NCBI GenBank assembly: GCA_016177735.1
Contig: JACOUS010000023.1
Location: 1-64,000 of the forward strand
From: Ignavibacteriales bacterium
GTDB taxonomy: Bacteria > Bacteroidota > Ignavibacteria > Ignavibacteriales > Melioribacteraceae
Length of the DNA stretch: 64,000 nucleotides
Reading direction: 5' to 3'
The notes below the pieces were generated by a model that searched no databases, was not told where the DNA came from, and saw only the letters and a program-made list of their open reading frames with translations. The translations under genes and the position numbers were made by a program. Below, one piece after another: positions 33,606-41,838 of this stretch (position 1 is its first letter; each line of letters starts with the position of its first letter).

Positions 33606-36185
33606 ATGAAACTAAAATTCTTTTTTGTACTTTTTACATGTCTTCAGTTGGTAATCTTATCTCAAGAAAAACTTCCGTATCAGAATCCTAATCTTCCTAT
33701 AGAAGAAAGAGTTAATGATCTTGTTGCGAGAATGACATTGGTAGAAAAAATTTCACAGATGGTTTACAATTCGCCGGCTATTGAACGGCTCGGCATTCCC
33801 GAATACAATTGGTGGAACGAAGCATTGCATGGTGTGGCGCGTAACGGCATTGCAACAGTTTTTCCGCAAGCTATCGGTTTAGCTGCAACTTGGGATAACG
33901 AATTGATGAACCGGATATCAACGGTAATTTCTGATGAAGCGCGCGCGAAGTACAACAAAGCTATAAGCAGAAACAAACGAGGAATTTATCAGGGCATCAC
34001 ACTTTGGTCTCCGAACATTAACATCTTCCGCGATCCGCGGTGGGGAAGAGGGATGGAAACCTACGGCGAAGATCCGTATTTAACCGGCGAGATGGCTGTT
34101 CAGTTTGTAAAAGGACTGCAAGGAAACGATTCAAAATATTTAAAGACGATTGCAACTGTTAAACATCTTGCGGTTCACAGCGGACCCGAACCGGACCGGC
34201 ATACTTTCAACGCAGTTGTGAGTGATTATGATTTGAGAGAAACATATCTGCCGCATTTCAAAAAATCCGTAATTGATGGAAAAGTTTATTCGGTGATGTG
34301 TGCATACAATAGATTTCGCGGCGATGCTTGCTGCGGAAGCGATCCGCTCATCCAGCAGATTCTCCGCGATGAATGGGGCTTCAAAGGTTTGATGGTTTCG
34401 GATTGCTGGGCTGTTCCCGATATGTATAACTTTCACAAAATAGTTGCAACGCCCGAAGAGGCTTCTGCGATTGCTGTTAAAGCCGGAACCGATCTGGAAT
34501 GCGGAAATGCATATCCTTCTCTCGGAAAAGCCGTGAAAGAAGGATTGATAAATGAAGATGAATTAAATACTGCCGTAAAAAGAATATTTACTGCGCGTTA
34601 CAAACTTGGAATGTTCGATCCGCCCGAAATGGTTCCTTTTTCTTCTCTCAATAAAATTGATACGCCGGAAAACAAATCCGCTGCACTCGAGGCGGCGAGA
34701 AAATCAATTGTCCTTTTGAAGAATGAAAACAATCTGCTGCCTCTTAAAAAAGATTTATCAACTATCGCTGTGCTCGGACCGAATGCAAATGATGTTGAAG
34801 TTCTTCTCGGTAATTACAATGGATTCCCTTCCGAACCGGTAACTCCTTTGCAAGGAATAAAAAATAAACTCGGCGATACAAAAATTATTTACGAACGCGG
34901 ATGCGAGCTTGCGGAAAATCTTCCTTCGTTCGAAGTTGTTGACGGAAATTATCTTTTCACTTCTGCCGATAAAAAACAACAAGGATTGCGCGGAGAATAT
35001 TTTGACAACAGAGATTTTAAAGGTGAACCGGCATTTTCACGAATCGATTCCAAGATAGATTTTGCGTGGTGGGACGGCGCACCCGATGAAAAATTTGATC
35101 CCGATAATTTTGGTGTGAGATGGTCGGGAGTTTTGATTCCCGAAAAATCAGGCGAATATTCTCTCGGCGGTTACGGATTCAACGGCTTCAAAATTTATTT
35201 AGAGGATTCTCTTCTCGTTAGTTTTGATGGTGAATTTGACCCGGTAAAAACATACAAGAATGTTAATCTCACTGGAGGCAGAGCATACAAAATAAAAATA
35301 GAGTTCTATAAGAAACTTCGTTATTCGTTCATGCAATTAATTTGGTCCGTGCCGGATGAAAATCTTGAACAACGAGCAATTGCAGCAGCACAAAAATCAG
35401 ACGCAGTAATTATGGTAATGGGTTTATCGCCGCGTCTCGAAGGCGAAGAAATGAAAGTGGAAGTAAAAGGATTTAAGGGTGGCGATCGTTTGACACTTGA
35501 TCTTCCCGAAACTCAATCAAAGTTCATAAAGAAAATTTATTCGCTCGGCAAACCGGTTGTACTTGTGTTGTTGAACGGCAGCGCGGTATCAATTAATTGG
35601 GAGAATGAAAATATTCCGGCAATTGTTGAAGCATGGTATCCCGGTCAAGCAGCCGGTACTGCAATTGCCGATATAATTTTCGGAGACTACAATCCATCCG
35701 GAAGACTGCCGGTTACGTTCTATAAATCTGTAGATCAACTTCCGGCATTCACCGATTATGAAATGAGCAGCAGAACATACCGCTACTTCAAAGGCGAACC
35801 GCTTTATCCGTTTGGATATGGATTGAGTTATACTTCGTTTACATACTCAAGGTTAGCGCTAACTAAAAAAGAAATTTGTCCGGATGAAACAACAATTCTT
35901 TCGGTTGATGTAACCAATACCGGAAAAGTAAAAGGCGAAGAAGTTGTGCAGTTGTACATAAAAGCAGAGAACGATAACAAAACAGTAAAGACACTCAAAG
36001 GATTTAAGAGAGTTGCTTTGAAACCGGGCGAAACAAAAAAAGTAGATTTCGAAATCACGCGTGATATACTTTCGCGCTGGATTAACGGAAAAAGTTTTTC
36101 AGTGGAAGCAGATAATTATACTTTAATGGTTGGCGGCTCATCAAACGGAAAAGATTTGTCTAAAATAAATTTAGTTGTTAAATAA
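33606..36185 (+). CDS. secreted GH3 beta-glycosidase with PA14 insertion
   Basis: An 859-residue GH3 enzyme. The signal peptide is 1-20 (ending VILSQ), the (beta/alpha)8 domain about 28-350 with GRGMETYGEDPYL, VKHLAVHSGPEPDRH and the nucleophile Asp266 in GLMVSDCWAV, the second alpha/beta domain about 370-740 split by a PA14 module at about 460-590, and a C-terminal fibronectin III-like domain (about 770-859). This layout is common in beta-glucosidases and beta-xylosidases; here it may remove a beta-linked sugar such as xylose or GlcNAc from complex glycans. The substrate is not determinable. It is the last gene of the plus-strand glycan run and is followed by a large hairpin. Confidence 0.9.
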   Translation: MKLKFFFVLFTCLQLVILSQEKLPYQNPNLPIEERVNDLVARMTLVEKISQMVYNSPAIERLGIPEYNWWNEALHGVARNGIATVFPQAIGLAATWDNELMNRISTVISDEARAKYNKAISRNKRGIYQGITLWSPNINIFRDPRWGRGMETYGEDPYLTGEMAVQFVKGLQGNDSKYLKTIATVKHLAVHSGPEPDRHTFNAVVSDYDLRETYLPHFKKSVIDGKVYSVMCAYNRFRGDACCGSDPLIQQILRDEWGFKGLMVSDCWAVPDMYNFHKIVATPEEASAIAVKAGTDLECGNAYPSLGKAVKEGLINEDELNTAVKRIFTARYKLGMFDPPEMVPFSSLNKIDTPENKSAALEAARKSIVLLKNENNLLPLKKDLSTIAVLGPNANDVEVLLGNYNGFPSEPVTPLQGIKNKLGDTKIIYERGCELAENLPSFEVVDGNYLFTSADKKQQGLRGEYFDNRDFKGEPAFSRIDSKIDFAWWDGAPDEKFDPDNFGVRWSGVLIPEKSGEYSLGGYGFNGFKIYLEDSLLVSFDGEFDPVKTYKNVNLTGGRAYKIKIEFYKKLRYSFMQLIWSVPDENLEQRAIAAAQKSDAVIMVMGLSPRLEGEEMKVEVKGFKGGDRLTLDLPETQSKFIKKIYSLGKPVVLVLLNGSAVSINWENENIPAIVEAWYPGQAAGTAIADIIFGDYNPSGRLPVTFYKSVDQLPAFTDYEMSSRTYRYFKGEPLYPFGYGLSYTSFTYSRLALTKKEICPDETTILSVDVTNTGKVKGEEVVQLYIKAENDNKTVKTLKGFKRVALKPGETKKVDFEITRDILSRWINGKSFSVEADNYTLMVGGSSNGKDLSKINLVVK

Positions 36186-36251
36186 TTTGGAGGGTGCAAT
36201 CAAAAAGAAGAATAAACTTTTTTAAGATTTTTTAAGCAATATTCTATTCTC

Positions 36252-36303
36252 AATAAACTTTGCGTTTTGGCACAAAAAAGGGGCAAAACGCCCCAAGTTT
36301 ATT
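36252..36303. terminator. large two-segment hairpin after GH3
   Basis: AATAAACTT (36252-36260) pairs with AAGTTTATT (36295-36303), and GCGTTTTG (36262-36269) with CAAAACGC (36284-36291). Inside, GGGGC/GCCCC (36280-36294) forms an alternative, mutually exclusive hairpin. It lies 67 bp after the GH3 stop. The following U-run is weak, so termination is possible but not certain. The rest of 36186-36504 is AT-rich with no gene. Confidence 0.5.
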
Positions 36304-36460
36304 CAATTGTAAAATATATTTCCTCGTAATCAGCAAATAATAAAAGAATAAAAGAAGATAAAGAACGGTATTGCGTTTTATTTTTTATTGGTTTATTTTT
36401 ATCTCGAAAAAACATATTGTTCCTATTAAGAGATTATTTTATTGTAAAATTTTTATAAAC

Positions 36461-36500
36461 CTTGTCTTTCCGTAAAAACGGAAAACAAAAAACAAGAGGA
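36461..36500 (+). promoter_or_regulatory. leader hairpin next to the TonB receptor ribosome binding site
   Basis: TTTCCGT-AAAA-ACGGAAA (36467-36484) is a perfect hairpin, extended by CTTGT (36461-36465) with ACAAG (36492-36496). The outer strand touches AGAGGA (36495-36500), the ribosome binding site of the receptor gene, so folding could modulate its translation. Confidence 0.4.
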
Positions 36501-36504
36501 ACAC

Positions 36505-39471
36505 ATGACAAAAAAAGTTATACAATTATTAGCTTACTGTTTACTTTTTCTACAGCTAATCAGCACGTCATTAATTTCCGCTCCTAACGGTAAAATAAAA
36601 GGGACAGTCAAAGACTCACAATCAAAAGAGCCGCTCCCTTATTCAAATGTTGTACTGAAAGGAACGAGTCTTGGCTCAGCAGCAGATTTTGACGGAAATT
36701 ATCTTATCCAAAACATACCTCCAGGCACTTACACTGTGCGCGCAACATATCTCGGTTACAAGCAGACAGAAATTAAAATTGAAGTGAGAGAAGGCAGAAC
36801 AACCGAGTACAATTTTGTTCTTGATGTAGAAAGTGTTTTGGGTGATACTTTAATTGTTACTGCACAAGCCGAAGGACAGAAAAAAGCTATTAACGAACAA
36901 CTCTCATCCATTGCAATTAAGAACGTAGTTTCTGCTGCAAGAATTCAGGAACTGCCCGATGCAAACGCTGCTGAATCGGTCAGCAGGCTTCCCGGCGTTT
37001 CAATTATAAGAACCGGCGGTGAAGGTTCTAAAGTTGTTGTTCGCGGTCTCTCGCCGCAATATAACCGTGTAACAATTGATGGTGTTGAACTTCCAGCTAA
37101 TGAGTCTTCCAACGATCCGACCAGTCATAGAACTGAGTTTAAAGAAAATAATGAACTATCACTATCGGGTGATAGAGCTTCGGATTTAAGCATGATCTCA
37201 TCAAATATGCTTGGAGGTATTGAAGTTATCAAAGCAATTACCCCGGATATGGACGCTACTGTATTCGGCGGTGTAGTAAACTTTTCTATGAGAAAGGCAT
37301 TTAAAAATGATTTCAATGCGCCAAGATTTGAAATTCTTACACAGGGTTCTCATAACAATTTGAAGAATACTTACAAAGATTATAAGGTAGTTGGCTCTTA
37401 TGAACAGCGATTTTTTGGTAATAGTTTCGGTGTTTTTGCCCAAGGTTCAGCAGAAAAAAAGAACCTTAGTGATCAGTCGTTGGTGGTGAATTATGATTAT
37501 TCTGGAACAATAGATGTTAATGAACGCGGATTTCCATTTTTTGTATCAATGACTCCAACAGATGTTTTAAGAAACCGCGACCGATACGGTGCAACTCTTG
37601 TATTTGATTACCTTTACGAAACCGGCAGTATCGGCTTTATGAACTTTTACAGCCGAAGTAATACAGAAGCGACCTTCAGAAAAGAGTCGTATTATTTATT
37701 GGATGATGATGCATATTACTCTGCTACACACTCAAAAACCGATCTAGATGTTATTAGTAATCTTTTGAGCATCAAACAAAGCATAGGCGATGTGGGGGTA
37801 GATATAAAATTATCCCATTCTTATGCTAGAACTGAAAACCCGGAGGATGTAAGTTTTAATTTCTGGCAGAACGGTGCCGGGTTTACTAACAAATACAATT
37901 CTTTGAAATATATGCCACCGAGACAAATTGCTGAAAATGTTTTTCGTAATCCTAATAATGCTGTTTTTTTCGACATATCCAACATTGGAAATATTTCGAA
38001 AGACAGGACTTACAATGCCGCACTCGATCTTTATACTGACTTTACAATTTCAGATGAACTTTCAGCTAAAATAAAAGCCGGTGGATCTTATCAACATAGA
38101 AACCGTTCTTATGATTATAACCAAAGCAGCGGTTCTGTATTTTATGATGACGGAGGCCAGGTTTCTTCGGCTATATTACGTGCTTACCCACAGTTTGGTG
38201 AAAGCATTACATTCACCGATTTTATTGATCACGATTACGATTACGGAAATTTTCTAAGAGGGGATTACGCGCTCGGCGACCCGCTTGACGTGGACCTAAT
38301 GTTGGATGTAATTAAGATTGCCAAGAAAAATCCAGGTGCGGGTAATGGAGGCGGATATAAGGTACACAAATTAGCAACGTTATTATATGATTATTCGGGC
38401 AATGAAGATAGAAGTGCTGTTTACGGAATGGCAACCTTTAATATCGGGCAGATGTTTACAATTCTTCCGGGCGTGCGTTATCAAAATCTTACTACAAAAT
38501 ATTCAGGTATCAGAGGCGAACAAATTCCGGGTGATATTCAATACACGAAAGCAGAAGAAAAACTATCACACGGTTATGTCTTGCCGATGTTTCATTTCAG
38601 AGTCAAACCTTTGGAATGGCTACAAATCAATTTTGCCTATACGAATACATTGAATTATCCCGACTACAACACAATAATACCCCGATTCTACATTGGTACA
38701 AATTATATTATTTACAACAATTATAGATTAAAACCGGCAACCTCTGAGAATTTTGATGTGATGGTTTCCATCTATTCGAACGAAATAGGACTCTTTTCGG
38801 TTGGCGGATTTAAAAAGCGTATTGAAGATCTAATTATTCCATACAGAACTTATCCAACAGATTATAGTGCTTATCCTGAATTATATGAAAAACTAAAAAA
38901 CAAAAAAGAGAGCTATACATTACATACATACATCAATAATCAGCATTCAATAGATGTACTAGGATTAGAAACCGAATGGCAGACCAACTTTTGGTATCTC
39001 CCTCAGCCATTCACTGGTCTTGTCTTGAATGTTAATTATACGCATATCTTTTCAGAAGCACAGTATCCAAGAATATTTAAAACTACTTACTTGGATTCTA
39101 ACTTTATACAGCAAACCAAGACAACAGAAGCTTCATACAAAACACGTTTGCTAAATCAGCCCAACGATGTTGTAAATATAGCTTTGGGATACGACTATGA
39201 AGGATTTTCAATGCGTATTTCATTGCTTTATAAAGCCGACATTTTCAAAAATCCTGACTTTTGGCCTGAGAAGAGGATTCATTCTGATGAATACTTGCGA
39301 TTCGATCTCTCCGTTAAGCAAGAACTTCCCTGGTATGGCATTCAGGCTTATTTGAATATCAATAATATTAACGGCAGAGACGATACTGATATAAATGAAG
39401 TATCAACTTTTACTGCTTGGCAACAAGATTACGGTATGACTGCAGATGTTGGCCTGCGTATAAAATTTTAA
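36505..39471 (+). CDS. TonB-dependent receptor with CarboxypepD_reg domain
   Basis: A 988-residue outer-membrane receptor. The signal peptide is about 1-25. The N-terminal carboxypeptidase regulatory-like domain is at about 29-113 (GKIKGTVKDSQSKEPLPYSNV, ending YNFVLD). The plug is at about 135-255, with ELPDANAAESVSRLPGVSI, VVVRGLSPQYNRVTIDGVELP and GGIEVIKAITPDMDATVFGG. A 22-strand-type barrel follows to the C-terminal DVGLRIKF with terminal Phe. It should import oligosaccharides or another large ligand using TonB energy. The plug sequence resembles the saccharide group (TonB_sacch-like). No SusD gene follows; instead a T9SS-exported beta-helix protein does. AGAGGA precedes ATG 36505. Confidence 0.9.
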   Translation: MTKKVIQLLAYCLLFLQLISTSLISAPNGKIKGTVKDSQSKEPLPYSNVVLKGTSLGSAADFDGNYLIQNIPPGTYTVRATYLGYKQTEIKIEVREGRTTEYNFVLDVESVLGDTLIVTAQAEGQKKAINEQLSSIAIKNVVSAARIQELPDANAAESVSRLPGVSIIRTGGEGSKVVVRGLSPQYNRVTIDGVELPANESSNDPTSHRTEFKENNELSLSGDRASDLSMISSNMLGGIEVIKAITPDMDATVFGGVVNFSMRKAFKNDFNAPRFEILTQGSHNNLKNTYKDYKVVGSYEQRFFGNSFGVFAQGSAEKKNLSDQSLVVNYDYSGTIDVNERGFPFFVSMTPTDVLRNRDRYGATLVFDYLYETGSIGFMNFYSRSNTEATFRKESYYLLDDDAYYSATHSKTDLDVISNLLSIKQSIGDVGVDIKLSHSYARTENPEDVSFNFWQNGAGFTNKYNSLKYMPPRQIAENVFRNPNNAVFFDISNIGNISKDRTYNAALDLYTDFTISDELSAKIKAGGSYQHRNRSYDYNQSSGSVFYDDGGQVSSAILRAYPQFGESITFTDFIDHDYDYGNFLRGDYALGDPLDVDLMLDVIKIAKKNPGAGNGGGYKVHKLATLLYDYSGNEDRSAVYGMATFNIGQMFTILPGVRYQNLTTKYSGIRGEQIPGDIQYTKAEEKLSHGYVLPMFHFRVKPLEWLQINFAYTNTLNYPDYNTIIPRFYIGTNYIIYNNYRLKPATSENFDVMVSIYSNEIGLFSVGGFKKRIEDLIIPYRTYPTDYSAYPELYEKLKNKKESYTLHTYINNQHSIDVLGLETEWQTNFWYLPQPFTGLVLNVNYTHIFSEAQYPRIFKTTYLDSNFIQQTKTTEASYKTRLLNQPNDVVNIALGYDYEGFSMRISLLYKADIFKNPDFWPEKRIHSDEYLRFDLSVKQELPWYGIQAYLNINNINGRDDTDINEVSTFTAWQQDYGMTADVGLRIKF

Positions 39472-39591
39472 ATGCTCAAAAAAGGAGGCTGCCTATGAGC
39501 TGAAGAGAAGGTGCTTTTCCCGAACAAGTTTTTGCGGCTAAAAAAAAAGAAGGTTCGTTTCAATCAACAACATTATAAGGAGTATAACATT

Positions 39592-41361
39592 ATGAGAAAG
39601 CTGTACGCTTTTATTGTAGTACTGGGGATAGCGCTTTTAACCGCTATGCCAAATAAAATTTCTGCGCAGTCAACTACCGATACAGTTTATATTCCGGGCA
39701 GTCAGTCACTGCAGATAAGCAATATTATCAATGCCGATACATCTGTTACCGCGAAACGCGTTTATGTTCTCGACCGCGGCGCTATCTATTATATAGAAAA
39801 GGCATTTGAAATTACCCACTCTGCAACTTTTATTGCTAAAGGAGTCGCATCCAAGAGACCTCCTGTTCTCGCACCGGCAATTCGTGCAGATAATTCATCT
39901 GAAGAATGGTTCTTCAAATTTATTAAGCCGGGAATCAAGATTGAATTAAATGATTTGTATTTACTCTCCATGCGCTCCGATGGTAAAACACTTGGATGGA
40001 GCCGTGCACTTCATATTGGTTCAAATAATATTTCCGTAAAATTGAGACGCGTAGTTTTTGATGCGTTCACAGAAGCCGGCATTCGTGTTGATGGAGCTAA
40101 GTTTGTTAAACTTGATGTTCAAGACAGCCATTTCAGAAACTTCATTCATTCTACTTCATATTTTGGAGGACAGCCGTTCCTCACCGGCGGTTTGGATCAT
40201 CCTGATTCTACAGTTTTCATCAATAATACATTCTTTGCTTGCAACTCATATCTTTTCTCTGTCCGTGGATATGATCCTTATTCAGTTTTTGAACACAACA
40301 CGGTTATTTACGGTGCTGTTAACCCGTTCTTAATTCGCCAGGCATCGAACTTATATTTGAAAAATAATCTTTTCTATGCTTCACATGCTTGGGGCGGCGA
40401 TCCTGAACAAGTTATTGGCGGCTGGTTCTTCAATTATCCCGATACTGCATCGTCAAGTATTTATATGATTAGAAAGAAAATGACTTATAAGGGTATTTCA
40501 ACAACCGGTCCGGAAGCATTTGTTGATGCAGCTAACGGTATTACTTCTGCAATGTTTGATCCCTCAAAGAGATTAAATATTACTGTGAACAACGCTTACC
40601 ACTTCCCTGAAAAACTTGTAAAATATTACAATGATTGGAATGATACAGTCACAGTTGCAGACAGCGTTGAGTTATTGTCGGGTAAAAAGGTATCGTTGAC
40701 ACGCAAACTTAATTTAGCGCGCTGGATATATGATCTCGGTATTGAAGTACTTGATTCACTTACAAATCCAAACTCATGGGATTATTCCCCGCTTATTTCA
40801 GTTGCTAATAACATAGATGCAAATCCGGGTTTTACCGATGCTGGTGTTGTTGGACATGTTGATGAATTGATCGGATATGTAAACAGAATTGCTTCACGTA
40901 AGCTTGATAACCCATGGCATTACCAACTCAACTTCCCGCCGAAATGGCCCATTCCTGAAAACCTTGCTTACTCAAATACAACATTGCAAAGTGCAGGTGA
41001 TGACGGATTTGCAGTTGGTGATTTGAACTGGTTCCCGGCTCAAAAAGCTCAGTGGATTACAGATGTTGAAGAAACCGAACAAGTTTCTGCTGTTCCGACT
41101 GAATATACTTTGTCGCAAAATTATCCGAACCCGTTCAACCCGTCAACAAAGATTACATTCAGTTTGCCGCAAAGACAAAACGTATCGTTGAAAGTTTATA
41201 ACGTTATCGGTCAGTTGGTTGCAACACTTGCAAGCAAAGAATTTGAAGCCGGTACACACGTAGTTAATTTCAATGCTTCTAATTTATCAAGCGGTATTTA
41301 TTTCTATACAATGAATGCCGGTGATTACACTGTTACAAAGAAAATGATGCTCGTAAAATAA
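39592..41361 (+). CDS. T9SS-exported beta-helix surface protein
   Basis: A 589-residue protein from ATG 39592, which has AAGGAG upstream; the frame is open from 39511 but lacks such a site there. The signal peptide ends near NKISAQS. Residues about 30-290 contain repeated short beta-strands with Asn turns typical of pectate-lyase-like right-handed beta-helices (VFINNTFFACNSYLFSVRGY, FEHNTVIYGAV, LYLKNNLFYA), similar to DUF5123/DUF4957-type proteins. The T9SS type A domain (about 500-589) has LSQNYPNPFNPSTK and ends KKMMLVK. No catalytic residues could be assigned. It lies 120 bp after the TonB receptor and before a terminator, so the two probably work as a receptor and surface-glycan-binding pair. 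Confidence 0.8.
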   Translation: MRKLYAFIVVLGIALLTAMPNKISAQSTTDTVYIPGSQSLQISNIINADTSVTAKRVYVLDRGAIYYIEKAFEITHSATFIAKGVASKRPPVLAPAIRADNSSEEWFFKFIKPGIKIELNDLYLLSMRSDGKTLGWSRALHIGSNNISVKLRRVVFDAFTEAGIRVDGAKFVKLDVQDSHFRNFIHSTSYFGGQPFLTGGLDHPDSTVFINNTFFACNSYLFSVRGYDPYSVFEHNTVIYGAVNPFLIRQASNLYLKNNLFYASHAWGGDPEQVIGGWFFNYPDTASSSIYMIRKKMTYKGISTTGPEAFVDAANGITSAMFDPSKRLNITVNNAYHFPEKLVKYYNDWNDTVTVADSVELLSGKKVSLTRKLNLARWIYDLGIEVLDSLTNPNSWDYSPLISVANNIDANPGFTDAGVVGHVDELIGYVNRIASRKLDNPWHYQLNFPPKWPIPENLAYSNTTLQSAGDDGFAVGDLNWFPAQKAQWITDVEETEQVSAVPTEYTLSQNYPNPFNPSTKITFSLPQRQNVSLKVYNVIGQLVATLASKEFEAGTHVVNFNASNLSSGIYFYTMNAGDYTVTKKMMLVK

Positions 41362-41372
41362 TGATGAATGTA

Positions 41373-41411
41373 ACCCCGGTTTTTACTACTCATGTGCCGG
41401 GGTACGTTTTT
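41373..41411 (+). terminator. intrinsic terminator after the receptor/beta-helix operon
   Basis: ACCCCGG (41373-41379) pairs with CCGGGGT (41397-41403) and is followed by ACGTTTTT. It starts 12 bases after the stop of the beta-helix gene. Confidence 0.75.
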
Positions 41412-41838
41412 AATCTTCTCTTAGAAAAATTTTTTGATGCCTCCCATAAACTTCGGAAGGAGAGTTCGTACAGAGTTGAGATTCAGTTGGACTCTCCCCC
41501 GAAGGATTTATATAAAAACAAAAACTCGAACTCACCAGTCATCTCGTTACAATTTTTTAACTCTAACAGTACACTGATTAAACAGATACAACTGATTGGA
41601 ACAGATTAAATTCGTTTGTGAAAAAAATCAGTTTCTATCTGTTCGGTCAGTCAAGTCTGTGTGCTATTTGTGATGAGCCGGAACGACACTGATTTTAATT
41701 ACAAACTTTTCAATTCCTCTCCTCTTATTGACACAACGATAAAATTAATTAGATTTGCTGCAATAAATTTTGAACTGCTCATTCGGTGCATAAAAAAATT
41801 TCGCGGGCAGATAAAAAAAATTGCCGGTAATAAATCCA
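41412..41838. repeat. repeat-rich gap with no supported gene
   Basis: CTTCGGAAGGAGAGT (41451-41465) faces ACTCTCCCCCGAAG (41491-41504). A second area (about 41573-41660) has ACTGATT, ACAGAT and TATCTGT words in both directions. Open frames here consist of this repeat DNA and have no protein-like features. The promoter of the sensor operon must lie in or near this stretch but was not recognised. Confidence 0.45.
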
